Shown here one piece after another: positions 24,207 through 32,916 of a stretch of DNA of 64,000 bases. The stretch covers positions 186,001-250,000 of the forward strand of contig JACKCO010000004.1 in NCBI GenBank assembly GCA_020633995.1, read 5' to 3'. The translations under genes and the position numbers were made by a program. Under the pieces are notes generated by a model, which was not told the origin of the DNA, did not search any database, and worked only from the letters and a program-made list of their open reading frames with translations. The DNA comes from Campylobacterota bacterium (lineage in GTDB: Bacteria > Babelota > Babeliae > Babelales > RVW-14). Positions within the stretch are counted from its first letter, which is position 1, and each line of letters starts with the position of its first letter.

Positions 24207-25679
24207 TTAGAACAATCCCATTCTTCCATTCGCTGTTCCATTAAAATTAAAAGTAGTACTGCTCGGTAGATCTGGAACGGAGTTAGAAGGCCTTTTAAGG
24301 CGTGCAATACGTTCTTCAAAATCTTCATCACTGATATCCTCAGGGTTGGTAAAGGTCGGGAGTGTCGGAGAGGAGAATGCATGGCCAGGGGATCCCTGAA
24401 GCATATTGACGACCTTGGCAAGCTCTCCAGCAACGTGAATGCCGCTTTGTACTACCTTGATGCCTTTCCCGATAGAGGAAAAGCTGAAATCTGGAAGGCT
24501 GTCAATAAGCCAAGGTTCATCATCCTCTTGCTCGTCACGGGCTGCGACGTGTTCTGATATTACTCTTTTTATGGACTGTAATTGTTCCACATGTATCTTC
24601 TTTATTTCTTCTACGCGCTGTTCAAGAGTTGTAATGCTGTCTTGGCATGCTTTAGTTTTTTGATCATTGTTTGCTTTAAGTGTTTGCATGATTTGCGTTA
24701 TCTGGTCAATCTGTTGGTTTGTCTTACGCTGTTCTTGTTCTAATGTTTGTAAAAGCTGTGATTTGAGATAGGCAATCTCTTTACTTTGTTGTTCTTGTGA
24801 CTGCCTTTGTGCCATTTCAAGTGCCTTGCTACGTTCTTCAAGCTTTATGCCTAGTAGTTCAACTTGCTGTGTTAGTTTGCTTATTTGTTCCTTGGTAGCA
24901 AGTTTTTCCTTTTCTTGTTCTACTTGTGCTTGGGCAAGTTTCTGTTCAACAGTGGTAGCAACCGACTCACTTAGTTTTTGACTTTCAGCCAGTTGCTGTG
25001 CAAGTGCTAGCTGCTGGGCGAGTGCTTTTTTTTCTTGTTCTGCGTTTTGGCTTGCCAGTGTTTGTTTAAGGAGGTGATAAATTGTAATGCTCATGCCAAC
25101 GGTTAACGTGATTGAGATGGAAAAAAATATCCATAGTAAGTAACGCTGTTTTTCTTCGGGATCTTTTTTTTTGATCTTGCAAAAAAGTGTAGAAGAAAGT
25201 TCCTGAGCTGTGCGGTCAAGCCTTTCAAGCGTTTGATGTGCACAGCGTTTGTAATCATACATCGTTGGGTTTGGAGTATGCCAGAGCAAGGCTGCCAGCT
25301 CCTCAAGCATGGTAATAAAAAATTTGCTGCGGACCAGGTCATTAACGGGTAGACCGTACCAGGCTATCAATTCATCAAAAAGCTTATGTATTTCAAACGA
25401 TGAAGAATGCGTAGCGTGTGCTAGTAATTCTGACATTTTTTCGTATGCGTCAGCTGGCCATTGTTCGTGGCTTACAAATTGTTGCATGACTGTTTTAATG
25501 GCTGATATTGTGTGTTCAATCTCTTCTCTGACCGGTTGATAGGAGGGATTAAGTATATGATCAATTGATGAGTTAAGGTAAGTGAGATTACTTGCAATGT
25601 TTTGATAGTTTGGTACATGCGCGTTGGCTGTTGTGACGATGAGTGTCATAATAAAAAAGGCATATCGATGCGTGTGCAT
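24207..25679 (-). CDS. membrane-anchored coiled-coil protein of unknown function
   Basis: 490 residues. Signal peptide (MHTHRYAFFIMTLIVTTANA), an extracytoplasmic helical domain to about residue 170, a membrane helix (LLWIFFSISITLTVGMSITI) near residues 181-200, then a long Gln/Glu/Lys-rich coiled coil to about 375 (ALAQQLALAQQLAESQKLSE), and a C-terminal part rich in Pro and Ser. A cleaved signal plus a central stop-transfer helix would put the coiled coil in the cytoplasm. AGAGGAAGCGGT precedes the ATG. The 3' end stops 7 bp from tRNA-Arg. No family recognised. It shares the coiled-coil-plus-membrane-helix style of the 38.5-56.6 kb proteins but no clear sequence. Confidence 0.7.
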   Translation of the reverse strand: MHTHRYAFFIMTLIVTTANAHVPNYQNIASNLTYLNSSIDHILNPSYQPVREEIEHTISAIKTVMQQFVSHEQWPADAYEKMSELLAHATHSSSFEIHKLFDELIAWYGLPVNDLVRSKFFITMLEELAALLWHTPNPTMYDYKRCAHQTLERLDRTAQELSSTLFCKIKKKDPEEKQRYLLWIFFSISITLTVGMSITIYHLLKQTLASQNAEQEKKALAQQLALAQQLAESQKLSESVATTVEQKLAQAQVEQEKEKLATKEQISKLTQQVELLGIKLEERSKALEMAQRQSQEQQSKEIAYLKSQLLQTLEQEQRKTNQQIDQITQIMQTLKANNDQKTKACQDSITTLEQRVEEIKKIHVEQLQSIKRVISEHVAARDEQEDDEPWLIDSLPDFSFSSIGKGIKVVQSGIHVAGELAKVVNMLQGSPGHAFSSPTLPTFTNPEDISDEDFEERIARLKRPSNSVPDLPSSTTFNFNGTANGRMGLF

Positions 25680-26171
25680 ACCGCTTCCTCTGGGTCAAAT
25701 AATATCTATAAGAAATTATCAGGCACATTTGTTCTGTGTTATTTATTCTTTCACAGGTCTTATTATTTAATAATATACAAATAAAGTGCATCATTATGCC
25801 AGGAATTGCCTGAGTATTGTCTGTTTTGGTCGTAAAATACGACATTTTTATCCTTGATGGTTGAGTTTTTATGAGGGGGGCAAGTAATTTTATTGTTTTT
25901 GTGATATAATACTTCTTCATTGAGTAAAAAAAGCCGATTACGTGGCTGTATCAAAAAGAGTGACATTGTATTTTCTTTTCTGCATGATCTTTATTAAGAT
26001 TTTATTTCGAAAAGCGCGATCTGTACTCGTATAACTAAAAGAAAGGAAGTTTTGTTGAAGAAACTTACCTCATTTGGTGCTCAGGGAATACCTTTGTTTA
26101 AAAGAATATAAAGGAGACTTTTAGTAATTTTTTTCGATAGATGTACATTTTAGCGACAAGGATAAAAACGT
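25680..26171. promoter_or_regulatory. 492-bp divergent intergenic region with an extended -10 promoter
   Basis: AT-rich spacer between the coiled-coil gene and the symporter. TGATATAAT at 25902-25910 is an extended -10 element with no good -35. It would give a leader of about 250 nt for the symporter gene. Inside the leader, a TTG-started 18-codon frame (26055-26111) with AAAGGAAG upstream could be a leader peptide, but support is weak. I see no known riboswitch fold. Confidence 0.35.
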
Positions 26172-27440
26172 ATGAAACAAGTAAAAAAAAATTTTTCATT
26201 GTGGTTTGACCTTCCAGCATGGGTTAAAAGTATTGTGGGCATGATTTTGGGATTAGCGCTTGGATGCACATTGGGCGAAAAAGCAACGGTGCTGCGTCCC
26301 GTTGGGACCATGTTTATTAATGCGATTATGATGATGGTTGTGCCAGTCGTTTTTGTCTCGCTTGTTTGCGGTGTCCTGTCGATGAAAGATCCCGTCAAAA
26401 TGGGACGTGTTGCGCTTAAAACATTCATTTTGTACATTACTACCATGGCGCTTGGTTCAGTAATTGCCCTATTTCTCTCGTCGGTTGTTTTTAAACCAGG
26501 CCTTGGGGTAACGCTGAACAACCTGAGTAAAAAATTGATTGATGTAAAGCAAATGCCAACCGTTAGTTTTGTCGATATGGTTGTTGATATGGTTCCATCA
26601 AATGTGTTTGGTGCGTTTGCTCAGGGCAATATTTTACAAATCATTTTCTTTGCACTCATTTTTGGAGTTGCTATTAACCTGTGTGGCCGCAAGGGGCGTC
26701 CTGTCGAATACATGTTTGAGTCGCTTTCTGTGGTTATTTTCAAGCTTGTTAATTTGGTTATGAGTTTTGCACCCTACGGTATTTTTGCCTTAATGGCCGA
26801 TGTTGCAGGCAGTCACGGCTTGGACGTGATAGCTGCGCTTATGAATATGGTTGGGGTGATTTATCTGTGTATGGCTATTGTAATTTTTGGCGTATATACC
26901 ATTGGCCTTCTTATGGTTGGCCTTAACCCAATTCCATTTTTCAAAAAGATGATTGAGGCGCAAGCAATTGCGTTTAGTACCACCAGTAGTGCTGCAGCAT
27001 TGCCAGTCAACCTGCGTGTTGCAGAATACAAGCTTGGGGTACACAACAATATTGCAAGTTTTGTGTTGCCGCTTGGCTCAACGGTTAATATGAACGGGTT
27101 GTCAACCTACATGGGTGTGATCGCCGTATTTGCTGCAAATTTATATGGCATAGAGCTGAGCCTTGCCGACATGGTCAGCGTCGTCTTTACCTCAGTTATT
27201 GCTGCAATTGGTTGTGCTGGGGTGCCAGCAGCTGGCTTGATTGTTATGCCGATGGTGCTTTCATCAGTCAAAATTCCGTTGGGTGTGATTGGTATTATTG
27301 CTGCTGTTAACCGTGTCATTGACATGGTTAGTACAACGGCTAACATCACGGGTGATACATTTACCGCCGTGTTGGTTGCTCGTTCTGAAGGTGAGCTTGA
27401 GCTGGATGTGTACAATAATGGCGTTACCAACGGTGACTAG
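26172..27440 (+). CDS. dicarboxylate/glutamate:cation symporter (DAACS family)
   Basis: 422 residues of typical DAACS length with about eight membrane helices. Family signatures: the serine-rich re-entrant loop AIAFSTTSSAAALPVNL near residue 275, the NMNGLSTYMGVIAVFAA segment with the conserved N-M-D/N-G in helix 7, and NRVIDMVSTTANITGD in helix 8, where the Asn and Asp bind substrate and Na+. The second loop (VPAAGLIVMPMVL) is also present. These carriers import glutamate, aspartate or C4-dicarboxylates with Na+ or H+. In a bacterium dependent on a host this would be a nutrient uptake route. Which substrate is used cannot be decided from sequence alone. AAGGATAAAAACGT precedes the ATG. Confidence 0.92.
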   Translation: MKQVKKNFSLWFDLPAWVKSIVGMILGLALGCTLGEKATVLRPVGTMFINAIMMMVVPVVFVSLVCGVLSMKDPVKMGRVALKTFILYITTMALGSVIALFLSSVVFKPGLGVTLNNLSKKLIDVKQMPTVSFVDMVVDMVPSNVFGAFAQGNILQIIFFALIFGVAINLCGRKGRPVEYMFESLSVVIFKLVNLVMSFAPYGIFALMADVAGSHGLDVIAALMNMVGVIYLCMAIVIFGVYTIGLLMVGLNPIPFFKKMIEAQAIAFSTTSSAAALPVNLRVAEYKLGVHNNIASFVLPLGSTVNMNGLSTYMGVIAVFAANLYGIELSLADMVSVVFTSVIAAIGCAGVPAAGLIVMPMVLSSVKIPLGVIGIIAAVNRVIDMVSTTANITGDTFTAVLVARSEGELELDVYNNGVTNGD

Positions 27441-27467
27441 CAAATTAATGTGCAAAAAAAAATCGTC

Positions 27468-27504
27468 ATTCCCGACAGTCCCCACGAAAGTGGGGATCGG
27501 GAAT
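27468..27504. repeat. intergenic palindrome
   Basis: Nested inverted repeat: ATTCCCGA (27468-27475) with TCGGGAAT (27497-27504), enclosing CCCCAC gaaa GTGGGG. It may also act as terminator for the symporter gene. It is related in sequence to the GC-rich palindromes around 38-57 kb. Confidence 0.7.
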
Positions 27505-27529
27505 CTCTTTTGCCCTAAAGGATTATTCA

Positions 27530-27877
27530 ATGGAAAAGTTTGATCAACTCAAAGAAAAAATGCTTAAGTTTAGGCAAGATCGGGATTGGAAGCAGTTTCA
27601 TAATCCCAAAGACATGGCGCTTTCACTGGTTTTGGAGGCTGCCGAAGTGCTTGAATTGTTCCAGTGGCAGCGTGAGCATGAACTGGATGCTGCCCTCAAA
27701 GAAAAAAGAGAACAGTTGGGTGATGAGCTTTCCGATGTTTTGTTCTGGATTGTATTGATGGCTAATGACTGTGATATTGATCTTTTTGATGCGGCCGAGC
27801 GTAAGCTGGAAAAGACGGCTAAAAAATATCCGATTGAAAAAGCGCGAGGGGTAAGGAAAAAGTACACTGAGCTATAA
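27530..27877 (+). CDS. MazG-like nucleotide pyrophosphohydrolase (dCTPase/iMazG type)
   Basis: 115 residues, a single all-helical MazG-like domain. Metal-binding signature: LVLEAAEVLELFQW (E-x-x-E) followed by LGDELSDVLFWIVL (E-x-x-D). RDWKQFHNPKDMALSL at the N-terminus is typical of the RS21-C6/dCTPP1 group. Such enzymes hydrolyse non-canonical or excess (d)NTPs to the monophosphate and pyrophosphate, keeping the nucleotide pool clean. The full MazG has two domains; this is the short type. AAGGATTATTCA precedes the ATG. Confidence 0.88.
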   Translation: MEKFDQLKEKMLKFRQDRDWKQFHNPKDMALSLVLEAAEVLELFQWQREHELDAALKEKREQLGDELSDVLFWIVLMANDCDIDLFDAAERKLEKTAKKYPIEKARGVRKKYTEL

Positions 27878-28088
27878 AAAGAATAGACAAAAAAGAAACG
27901 GGAAGATTGAGTCCCATGCAGGGAACACACAACCCATCTTCCCGTCAAATACCGCGTAATGCTGTGGTTGCTCATACGTTTGTGTTGAAAAAATGCGTGT
28001 TCTGCAAAGCATTACGAGTTTAAAGGCCTGTTGTAGATCATTTATGAAAAACTGTTGTCTGACCAGGTGTTGTCAGAAGTTACTGTTT
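27878..28088. other. 211-bp convergent intergenic region with several stems
   Basis: Three inverted repeats are visible: ACGGGAAGAT / ATCTTCCCGT (27898-27907, 27936-27945) enclosing TCCC/GGGA; CGTAATGCT / AGCATTACG (27955-27963, 28008-28016); and TCTGAC / GTCAGA (28058-28063, 28072-28077). None has a convincing T run on the plus strand. The region lies between two convergent genes and may serve as a terminator area or hold a structured RNA. Confidence 0.35.
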
Positions 28089-28430
28089 TTATGCAGTTTC
28101 TTCGTCGTTAGCTTCTTTTTTGCTGACAAGGCTTTTTACTTTAGCTTTTGCGCTTGAAAGTGCATTACCAGTTGCTTGCGCTGCGCTGTTGATTGCGTTG
28201 TAAAACTTGTTCAAGTAAGTGCCTTCAGCAGCATTTTTGCCAGCAATGTAGCCAGCGGTAGTTGCGCCTGTAAGAGCCAAAGCTGTCAGGCCAGTAATGA
28301 TAACAGCCTTTTTAGTTTTAGACTGTTTATCCCAGCTTGCTTTAACTTCTGCAACGCCAGCATTAGCTGAACCAGCAACTAAGCTGCACAATGCGACAGA
28401 TAAAACAATATTTTTAACAGATGTCATCAT
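28089..28430 (-). CDS. small exported membrane protein of unknown function
   Basis: 113 residues from the ATG at 28430 (the next codon is also ATG), preceded by GGGGGATTTT. Signal peptide (VKNIVLSVALCSLVAGSANA), a short polar stretch (GVAEVKASWDKQSKTKK), a hydrophobic helix (AVIITGLTALALTGATTAGYIAG), then an Ala/Lys/Ser-rich amphipathic tail (NAINSAAQATGNALSSAKAK). The order basic cluster, Gly/Ala-rich helix, acidic end (KKEANDEETA) repeats on a small scale what the 38.5-56.6 kb proteins show. No family recognised. Confidence 0.65.
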   Translation of the reverse strand: MMTSVKNIVLSVALCSLVAGSANAGVAEVKASWDKQSKTKKAVIITGLTALALTGATTAGYIAGKNAAEGTYLNKFYNAINSAAQATGNALSSAKAKVKSLVSKKEANDEETA

Positions 28431-28642
28431 AAAATCCCCCAATAAGATTTTAAAATGTTGAACCACAATCACCTACCACCATGGTAGATCGATATTTGAG
28501 TTATGTTTGGTGGTCTTTAGGACACATCCCTTTTGTGCCTTATAACGGTCTTGCTGTTTGTCAAAGATGTCACCGTTTTCTCACGTGAGGAATTCAGCCT
28601 AGATAATTTTATTTTCTTGTGCAAGAGCTTTTGGCATTATTT

Positions 28643-28671
28643 TTGATAAATTTTTGATATTTTTCTAATAG
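28643..28671 (+). promoter_or_regulatory. candidate promoter of the PBP2 gene
   Basis: TTGATA (28643-28648), 17 bp, TAATAG (28666-28671), about 110 bp before the ATG at 28782. The rest of the 351-bp divergent region 28431-28781 shows only AT-rich sequence and a TTGACA-14-TATAAG pair on the minus strand (28564-28539) that is too closely spaced to be convincing. Confidence 0.4.
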
Positions 28672-28781
28672 GCCAAAATTTGGCAGAGGCCTACAGGTTG
28701 TAGTAAACTGTAAAAATCAATTTTTTTAAGGTGCGTTACTCTTTGTTATCGTTGATCAGGCCAAGCAATAGAAGGGATTTT

Positions 28782-30533
28782 ATGCTAGCAAGGCGGGTGG
28801 TACTTGCTGCCAGAGAGCAGAAAATATGGTGGTTATTGTGTGGCTTTTGTTGTTTTATAACCATCATTACGCTGCGTCTATTTTATTTGCAAATTGTGCA
28901 AAATGCGGTGCTCCAAAACCTAGGAGAGCGTAATTTTTTAAAGACTGAGGTCTTAACCTCACCGCGTGGCACTATTAGAGACTGTAACGGTCGGCTATTG
29001 GCATCTAATCGACCAGTTTTTGATGTGTACTGGCAGGGAGGTGGGCAGACAAGCTTGTCCAGTCAGCAACAGGCTGTGCTTGAAAAATTAGGCGAAATTT
29101 TAGACGATTCATTACTTGATGGTGATAGCTACAGTACGCTGTTGCGGTCAGAAAAATATGGAAAATCGTACCAGCTTGCTCGTGATGTTAATTTTTCTCA
29201 GTTGTGTAAAGTTTCTGAACAGTGTGCTGATATTCCAAACATTTCTATCGAACAGCGTTTTGCTCGGTTTTATCCACAACAGCACAATGCAAGTCATGTG
29301 CTTGGTTATTTAAATCGCAGTGAGCTCGTAGGCCGAGCAGGTATAGAACACACCTTTGACCAGCAACTGCAGGGTAAAGATGGCTTTGTCGTCAGTGTTA
29401 TAAACTCGGCAGGTAAAATGCTTGAGCGCAAGCAATACAAGTCTGCCCAGTCTGGCGCTGACCTGACACTTACCCTTGACTGTCGAGTGCAAGAGCTTGC
29501 CCAGCGCTTGTTTGAAAAAGATCAATCAGGGGCGTTTGTGTTGATGAATTGTAAAACGGGTGCAGTCAAAGCGCTTGTTTCGTACCCAACCTTTGACCCT
29601 AATCTATTTTTAAATCCATTTTCATCGTCAGTGTGGGATGAGTTAATGAATGATAATCCACTGCTCAACCGTGCAACCAAAGGGCTGTATCCCCCGGCAT
29701 CGCTCTTTAAAATGATCACGCTGGCAGCAGGGTTTGAAGAGGGCATTATTTTTTACGATCAAGACATTGAATGTAAGGGGTACGTCAAAATTGGCGGACG
29801 TCGCTACAACTGCATGCGTAAAATTGGTCATGGCAACATTGCACCCAAGCGAGCGCTTGCCGTTTCATGTAATGTGCCGTTTTTTGAAATTGCTCGTCAT
29901 GTTAGTGTTGACACTCTTGCTATGTATGCCCGCTGTTTTGGTCTTGGTCAAAAAACAGGATTTTTACTGCCCGAGCGTGAAGGGTTGGTACCCTGTGCAT
30001 CGTGGAAAATGGCCTACAAGGGTGAGCGTTGGTGGAAAGGGGAGACACTCTCGGTTTCTATTGGGCAGGGGGATATGTTGGTTACACCACTGCAGATGGC
30101 GCGTATGAGCGCAGGTATTTGTACCGGTTTACTTGTCAAACCGCGCTTGCTAGAAACTGAGCCGATAGAGCAAGAGCGGATTGATATCTCTATTCAGACG
30201 CTACAATTTTTGCAAGATGCAATGCGTGAGGTTGTGCTTAATGGAACGGCGCGTAGGCTAAACAAAATTGAAGGTTTTGAAGCGTATGCAAAGACAGGGA
30301 CAGCACAGACGTGTGGTTTGAAGACAAAAAAACTATCAAAGTCTCAGCTGGAACATGCATGGACATGTGGCTTTTTCTCATATGAAGGTAGCGATCCGCT
30401 CGCCTTTGTTGTATTGATTGAAAACGTTGGGCTGTCCAGGCCAGCACTTAATTTTGCTGAAAAGTTTTTGCAGCAGTACAAAAAACTGATGAGCGCCGAC
30501 CAGGGACAAAAGGCAAAAGCTGTGGTAAGTTGA
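28782..30533 (+). CDS. mrdA: penicillin-binding protein 2 (elongation-specific peptidoglycan transpeptidase)
   Basis: 583 residues from the ATG at 28782, which has AGAAGGGATTTT upstream; a GTG at 28731 has no ribosome-binding site. One N-terminal membrane helix (WWLLCGFCCFITIITLRLFY), a PBP dimerisation domain starting TSPRGTIRDCNGRLLASNRP, and a transpeptidase domain with S307-L-F-K310 (PPASLFKM), S362-C-N364 (AVSCNVPFFE) and K504-T-G506 (YAKTGTAQT). This is the class B PBP of the rod/elongation system, which crosslinks lateral-wall peptidoglycan outside the inner membrane and works with RodA and MreC. mreC is about 3 kb away on the other strand; rodA is not in the window. Its presence shows the organism keeps a peptidoglycan elongation machine. 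Confidence 0.92.
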   Translation: MLARRVVLAAREQKIWWLLCGFCCFITIITLRLFYLQIVQNAVLQNLGERNFLKTEVLTSPRGTIRDCNGRLLASNRPVFDVYWQGGGQTSLSSQQQAVLEKLGEILDDSLLDGDSYSTLLRSEKYGKSYQLARDVNFSQLCKVSEQCADIPNISIEQRFARFYPQQHNASHVLGYLNRSELVGRAGIEHTFDQQLQGKDGFVVSVINSAGKMLERKQYKSAQSGADLTLTLDCRVQELAQRLFEKDQSGAFVLMNCKTGAVKALVSYPTFDPNLFLNPFSSSVWDELMNDNPLLNRATKGLYPPASLFKMITLAAGFEEGIIFYDQDIECKGYVKIGGRRYNCMRKIGHGNIAPKRALAVSCNVPFFEIARHVSVDTLAMYARCFGLGQKTGFLLPEREGLVPCASWKMAYKGERWWKGETLSVSIGQGDMLVTPLQMARMSAGICTGLLVKPRLLETEPIEQERIDISIQTLQFLQDAMREVVLNGTARRLNKIEGFEAYAKTGTAQTCGLKTKKLSKSQLEHAWTCGFFSYEGSDPLAFVVLIENVGLSRPALNFAEKFLQQYKKLMSADQGQKAKAVVS

Positions 30534-30588
30534 GGGTAGTGGGAGGTAGCTACGCGTTCGATAAAAAGTGTTGAACACAAGTTCTGGA

Positions 30589-30608
30589 CCCCCGATCGGC
30601 GTCGGGGG
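30589..30608. repeat. intergenic GC-rich palindrome
   Basis: CCCCCGA, six-base loop tcggcg, TCGGGGG. It belongs to the palindrome family seen around 38-57 kb and could end the PBP2 transcript. Confidence 0.7.
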
Positions 30609-30773
30609 CGACTCAGGGGAGAGAGTACATAATTTTAGAAAATAGTTTATGTAGCAGGTGATAAACACTTTTGATGGTAGTAGATTAAGGCCGGATCGAT
30701 GAAGCAGCAGCATAGAGCTTTTTTAAGGGTCTTGAGCGGGTAAGTAGGGTTAAAAAATAGCATAGGAAGCACA

Positions 30774-31889
30774 ATGAAGGTAACAGAGCAAGAGCAGTCA
30801 AAACAGGGAACCATTTTTAATGGTAATATTTTGTTGTTTTATGCCTTTGATGTCAGTGACGACGTTGATCTTGAAATAATACGACGAAAATTGCTTTTGA
30901 ATGTTTGCATTGTACCGCTTTCAAGTTATTTCAAAAGTTATCACATGCCGCTCTCATTTCGTATGACTGAGGACCAAAAAGTTGCTGGTGTTGATCCCGC
31001 GCTTAGCGCAACCTATCTTTCATGTAAAGTCTACAATTTTGGAGCGCTTTCTTTTGCATACCGCATTCCATTTAGCAGTACGTTTGAAGATTTGAAACTG
31101 CGTATTATCGATATCAAAAAAACGTTTGATCACAAAAGTGATCAAGATGCAAAAATGGTACTGCAAAAAATCTTGCCAGCGGTTAAAGACCCACGCTTTG
31201 ATGGCGGAAGCCTCAAACACTCCTATTTTGCTGTGCAAGTTGATCCACTCGAGGGGAAAAAATATACCTCAGAGACGTTTAAAGAAAGCTATGGATCAAA
31301 AATTGCCTCACTTCTTAAGTTAGAAATTTACTCGCTTTCTGAGTATCAAACTGATCAAATTCTTTCATCAAGTATCGGTTACTATGGTCAAGACTTTATG
31401 ATCATCGACAGTGAAGCATCGTTTGTTTATGACTACGATTATTTTGAAGCGGTGGAGTTTTTTGAGCAAATCAATATCCAAAAGCTTGAGTTACAGTATT
31501 ACGATCGTCTACTTGACAATAAGCTTACGTTTTTTTACATGCAAGATGTGTATACCATACCACTTAGGGCTTATATCCCTTTCATTGGGGCATTTGCAGA
31601 CAAGCCCATTTCAAACCTTGCAAAGCTGCGTGTTGATATTTCAGTAATTACTGAGCGCCTTGAGAGTAGCATTAAGCTGACGGGCGACTCGTATTACATC
31701 AACTTGTACATGATGCTTGTTGACAAGATGGCACTGCGTTCACTGCGTGACTCAATCAACCGTAAACTTAACATTATTCACGATTTATACTCAGTGTACC
31801 AAAACCGCCTTGACCTCATGCATGATCATGTTTTGACGCTTGTGATCATCATTCTTATTGCTTTTGAAATCCTTGTGTTTGTGAAATAA
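30774..31889 (+). CDS. RMD1/DUF155-like protein with a C-terminal membrane helix
   Basis: 371 residues without a signal peptide. The N-terminal half is mixed alpha/beta, starting GNILLFYAFDVSDDVDLE. The C-terminal part is helical (RLESSIKLTGDSYYINLYMM, then INRKLNIIHDLYSVYQNRLD) and ends with one membrane helix (LTLVIIILIAFEILVFVK). This order, with a helical region that reads N-R/K-L-N/D-x-x-x-D-L before a C-terminal helix containing a Glu, matches the RMD1/Sif2/YagE family (DUF155), known from mitochondria and many bacteria but without a settled molecular function. AGGAAGCACA precedes the ATG. Its last 35 bp overlap the convergent gene on the minus strand. Confidence 0.5.
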   Translation: MKVTEQEQSKQGTIFNGNILLFYAFDVSDDVDLEIIRRKLLLNVCIVPLSSYFKSYHMPLSFRMTEDQKVAGVDPALSATYLSCKVYNFGALSFAYRIPFSSTFEDLKLRIIDIKKTFDHKSDQDAKMVLQKILPAVKDPRFDGGSLKHSYFAVQVDPLEGKKYTSETFKESYGSKIASLLKLEIYSLSEYQTDQILSSSIGYYGQDFMIIDSEASFVYDYDYFEAVEFFEQINIQKLELQYYDRLLDNKLTFFYMQDVYTIPLRAYIPFIGAFADKPISNLAKLRVDISVITERLESSIKLTGDSYYINLYMMLVDKMALRSLRDSINRKLNIIHDLYSVYQNRLDLMHDHVLTLVIIILIAFEILVFVK

Positions 31890-32652
31890 AAGATTGTTTT
31901 TTCTTGTGGCGCTTTCTTACATTTCCCTGACTGCTTTTTTTGCTTTCTCCATGCTTTTTTCGACTAGGAGTTTTTTGGGGTTGAGATGTAGGCTGTTGCT
32001 TGGTTTCTTTCTGCTGTTGTGATTGAAGAAAACGGCTAATGATTGGCCAGAGCGTTAGCTCGTTGCTATTGTATGGATCGGGTGCCGTGTAATAAAAATA
32101 CGGCGTCCATGAAGGGTTATCGTTATAACCACGCGCGACCACATCTGCGTAGATAAACATTGGTTCAAGATTGTTAATTACGGTGAACATTGCTTGATGT
32201 AGGTCCGTAGGAAGCACTTTTTCTTTTCCTGAGAGATATTTTATACGGCACAGGTCGTTTTCAGTCCAACAGGTGTAGCTGTACTTGGTTTGTAGTTCTT
32301 GCTGCGTTGTTGCCATCTCTACAAGTTCTATCGTTACATAGCCGGCATTTTTAGCAGGAATGGTGACGGGATGCGAAAGAGAGTAAATCATGAGCCCCGC
32401 ATAGTGAGTGAATCTTGGCGAGATTAATTTTTGCACTTCTTCTAGATTAAATGCACAGCTGTAAGAATAGTCTGTTTGTAAAGCAGCACCCCCATTCTGG
32501 TACAAAAATTTTTTTATGACGACGTATTCCGTAGAGCTGGTAATCGTGAGGCACGTGTCATCATAATCACTTTGAGGGCCAGTATTTTCAGCAGCATAGA
32601 GTGAAAAAAAAGAGCAGAGGGCAAAAAAGAGTAGGGTGGTGCTTGTTTTCAT
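31855..32652 (-). CDS. secreted protein of unknown function with a basic tail
   Basis: 265 residues. Signal peptide (MKTSTTLLFFALCSFFSLYA), a globular middle of about 170 residues with many aromatic residues (YSYSCAFNLEEV, YSYTCWTENDLC, WTPYFYYTAPDP) and several Cys, then a Gln/Lys/Arg/Ser-rich tail (PSRKKHGESKKSSQGNVRKR). YSYSC and YSYTC about 70 residues apart suggest two related halves. The tail resembles those of the tectonin-like protein. No family recognised. The 3' end overlaps the RMD1-like gene by 35 bp. It lies downstream of two tRNA-Arg genes on the same strand. Confidence 0.65.
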   Translation of the reverse strand: MKTSTTLLFFALCSFFSLYAAENTGPQSDYDDTCLTITSSTEYVVIKKFLYQNGGAALQTDYSYSCAFNLEEVQKLISPRFTHYAGLMIYSLSHPVTIPAKNAGYVTIELVEMATTQQELQTKYSYTCWTENDLCRIKYLSGKEKVLPTDLHQAMFTVINNLEPMFIYADVVARGYNDNPSWTPYFYYTAPDPYNSNELTLWPIISRFLQSQQQKETKQQPTSQPQKTPSRKKHGESKKSSQGNVRKRHKKKQSFISQTQGFQKQ

Positions 32653-32697
32653 GAGTTATACCTTCTTGGGGAAGTTGACGAGAGATAAAAGTAAAAA

Positions 32698-32771
32698 TGT
32701 GCCTAACAGGACTTGAACCTGTGACCTAGCGATTAGGAATCGCTCGCTCTATCCACCTGAGCTATAGGCAC
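32698..32771 (-). tRNA. tRNA-Arg (anticodon CCT)
   Basis: Read on the minus strand: acceptor GTGCCTA/TAGGCAC, D-arm TAGCTCAGGTGGATAGAGC, anticodon loop TTCCTAA with CCT, T-loop GTTCAAGTC. No CCA encoded. Confidence 0.92.
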
Positions 32772-32822
32772 ACAAGATTTTTTGCGTTAACCGATTTACG
32801 TTTTCAGCACCCTTAATAAAGA

Positions 32823-32899
32823 TGGTGCGCCTGGCAGGACTCGAACCTGCAACCTGCGGATTCGAAGTCCGACACTCTATCCAATTGAGCTACAGGCGC
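32823..32899 (-). tRNA. tRNA-Arg (anticodon TCG)
   Basis: Minus strand: acceptor GCGCCTG/CAGGCGC, D-arm TAGCTCAATTGGATAGAGT, anticodon loop CTTCGAA with TCG, T-loop GTTCGAGTC, encoded CCA. It begins 17 bp after the mreC stop, so it may be co-transcribed with the mreC operon. Confidence 0.92.
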
Positions 32900-32916
32900 A
32901 TGTATAATCAAAATTA

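Noticed and set aside
25588..25920. 110-residue minus-strand frame in the gap before the symporter
   Set aside because: Covers AT-rich promoter DNA, overlaps the signal-peptide end of the coiled-coil gene, and has no ribosome-binding site or recognisable composition.
26055..26111. 18-codon leader peptide before the symporter
   Set aside because: A TTG start and one AAAGGAAG are not enough; no attenuator hairpin or run of regulatory codons is seen.
30378..30713. 111-residue minus-strand frame after the PBP2 gene
   Set aside because: Antisense to the PBP2 C-terminus and to a palindrome; no start signal.
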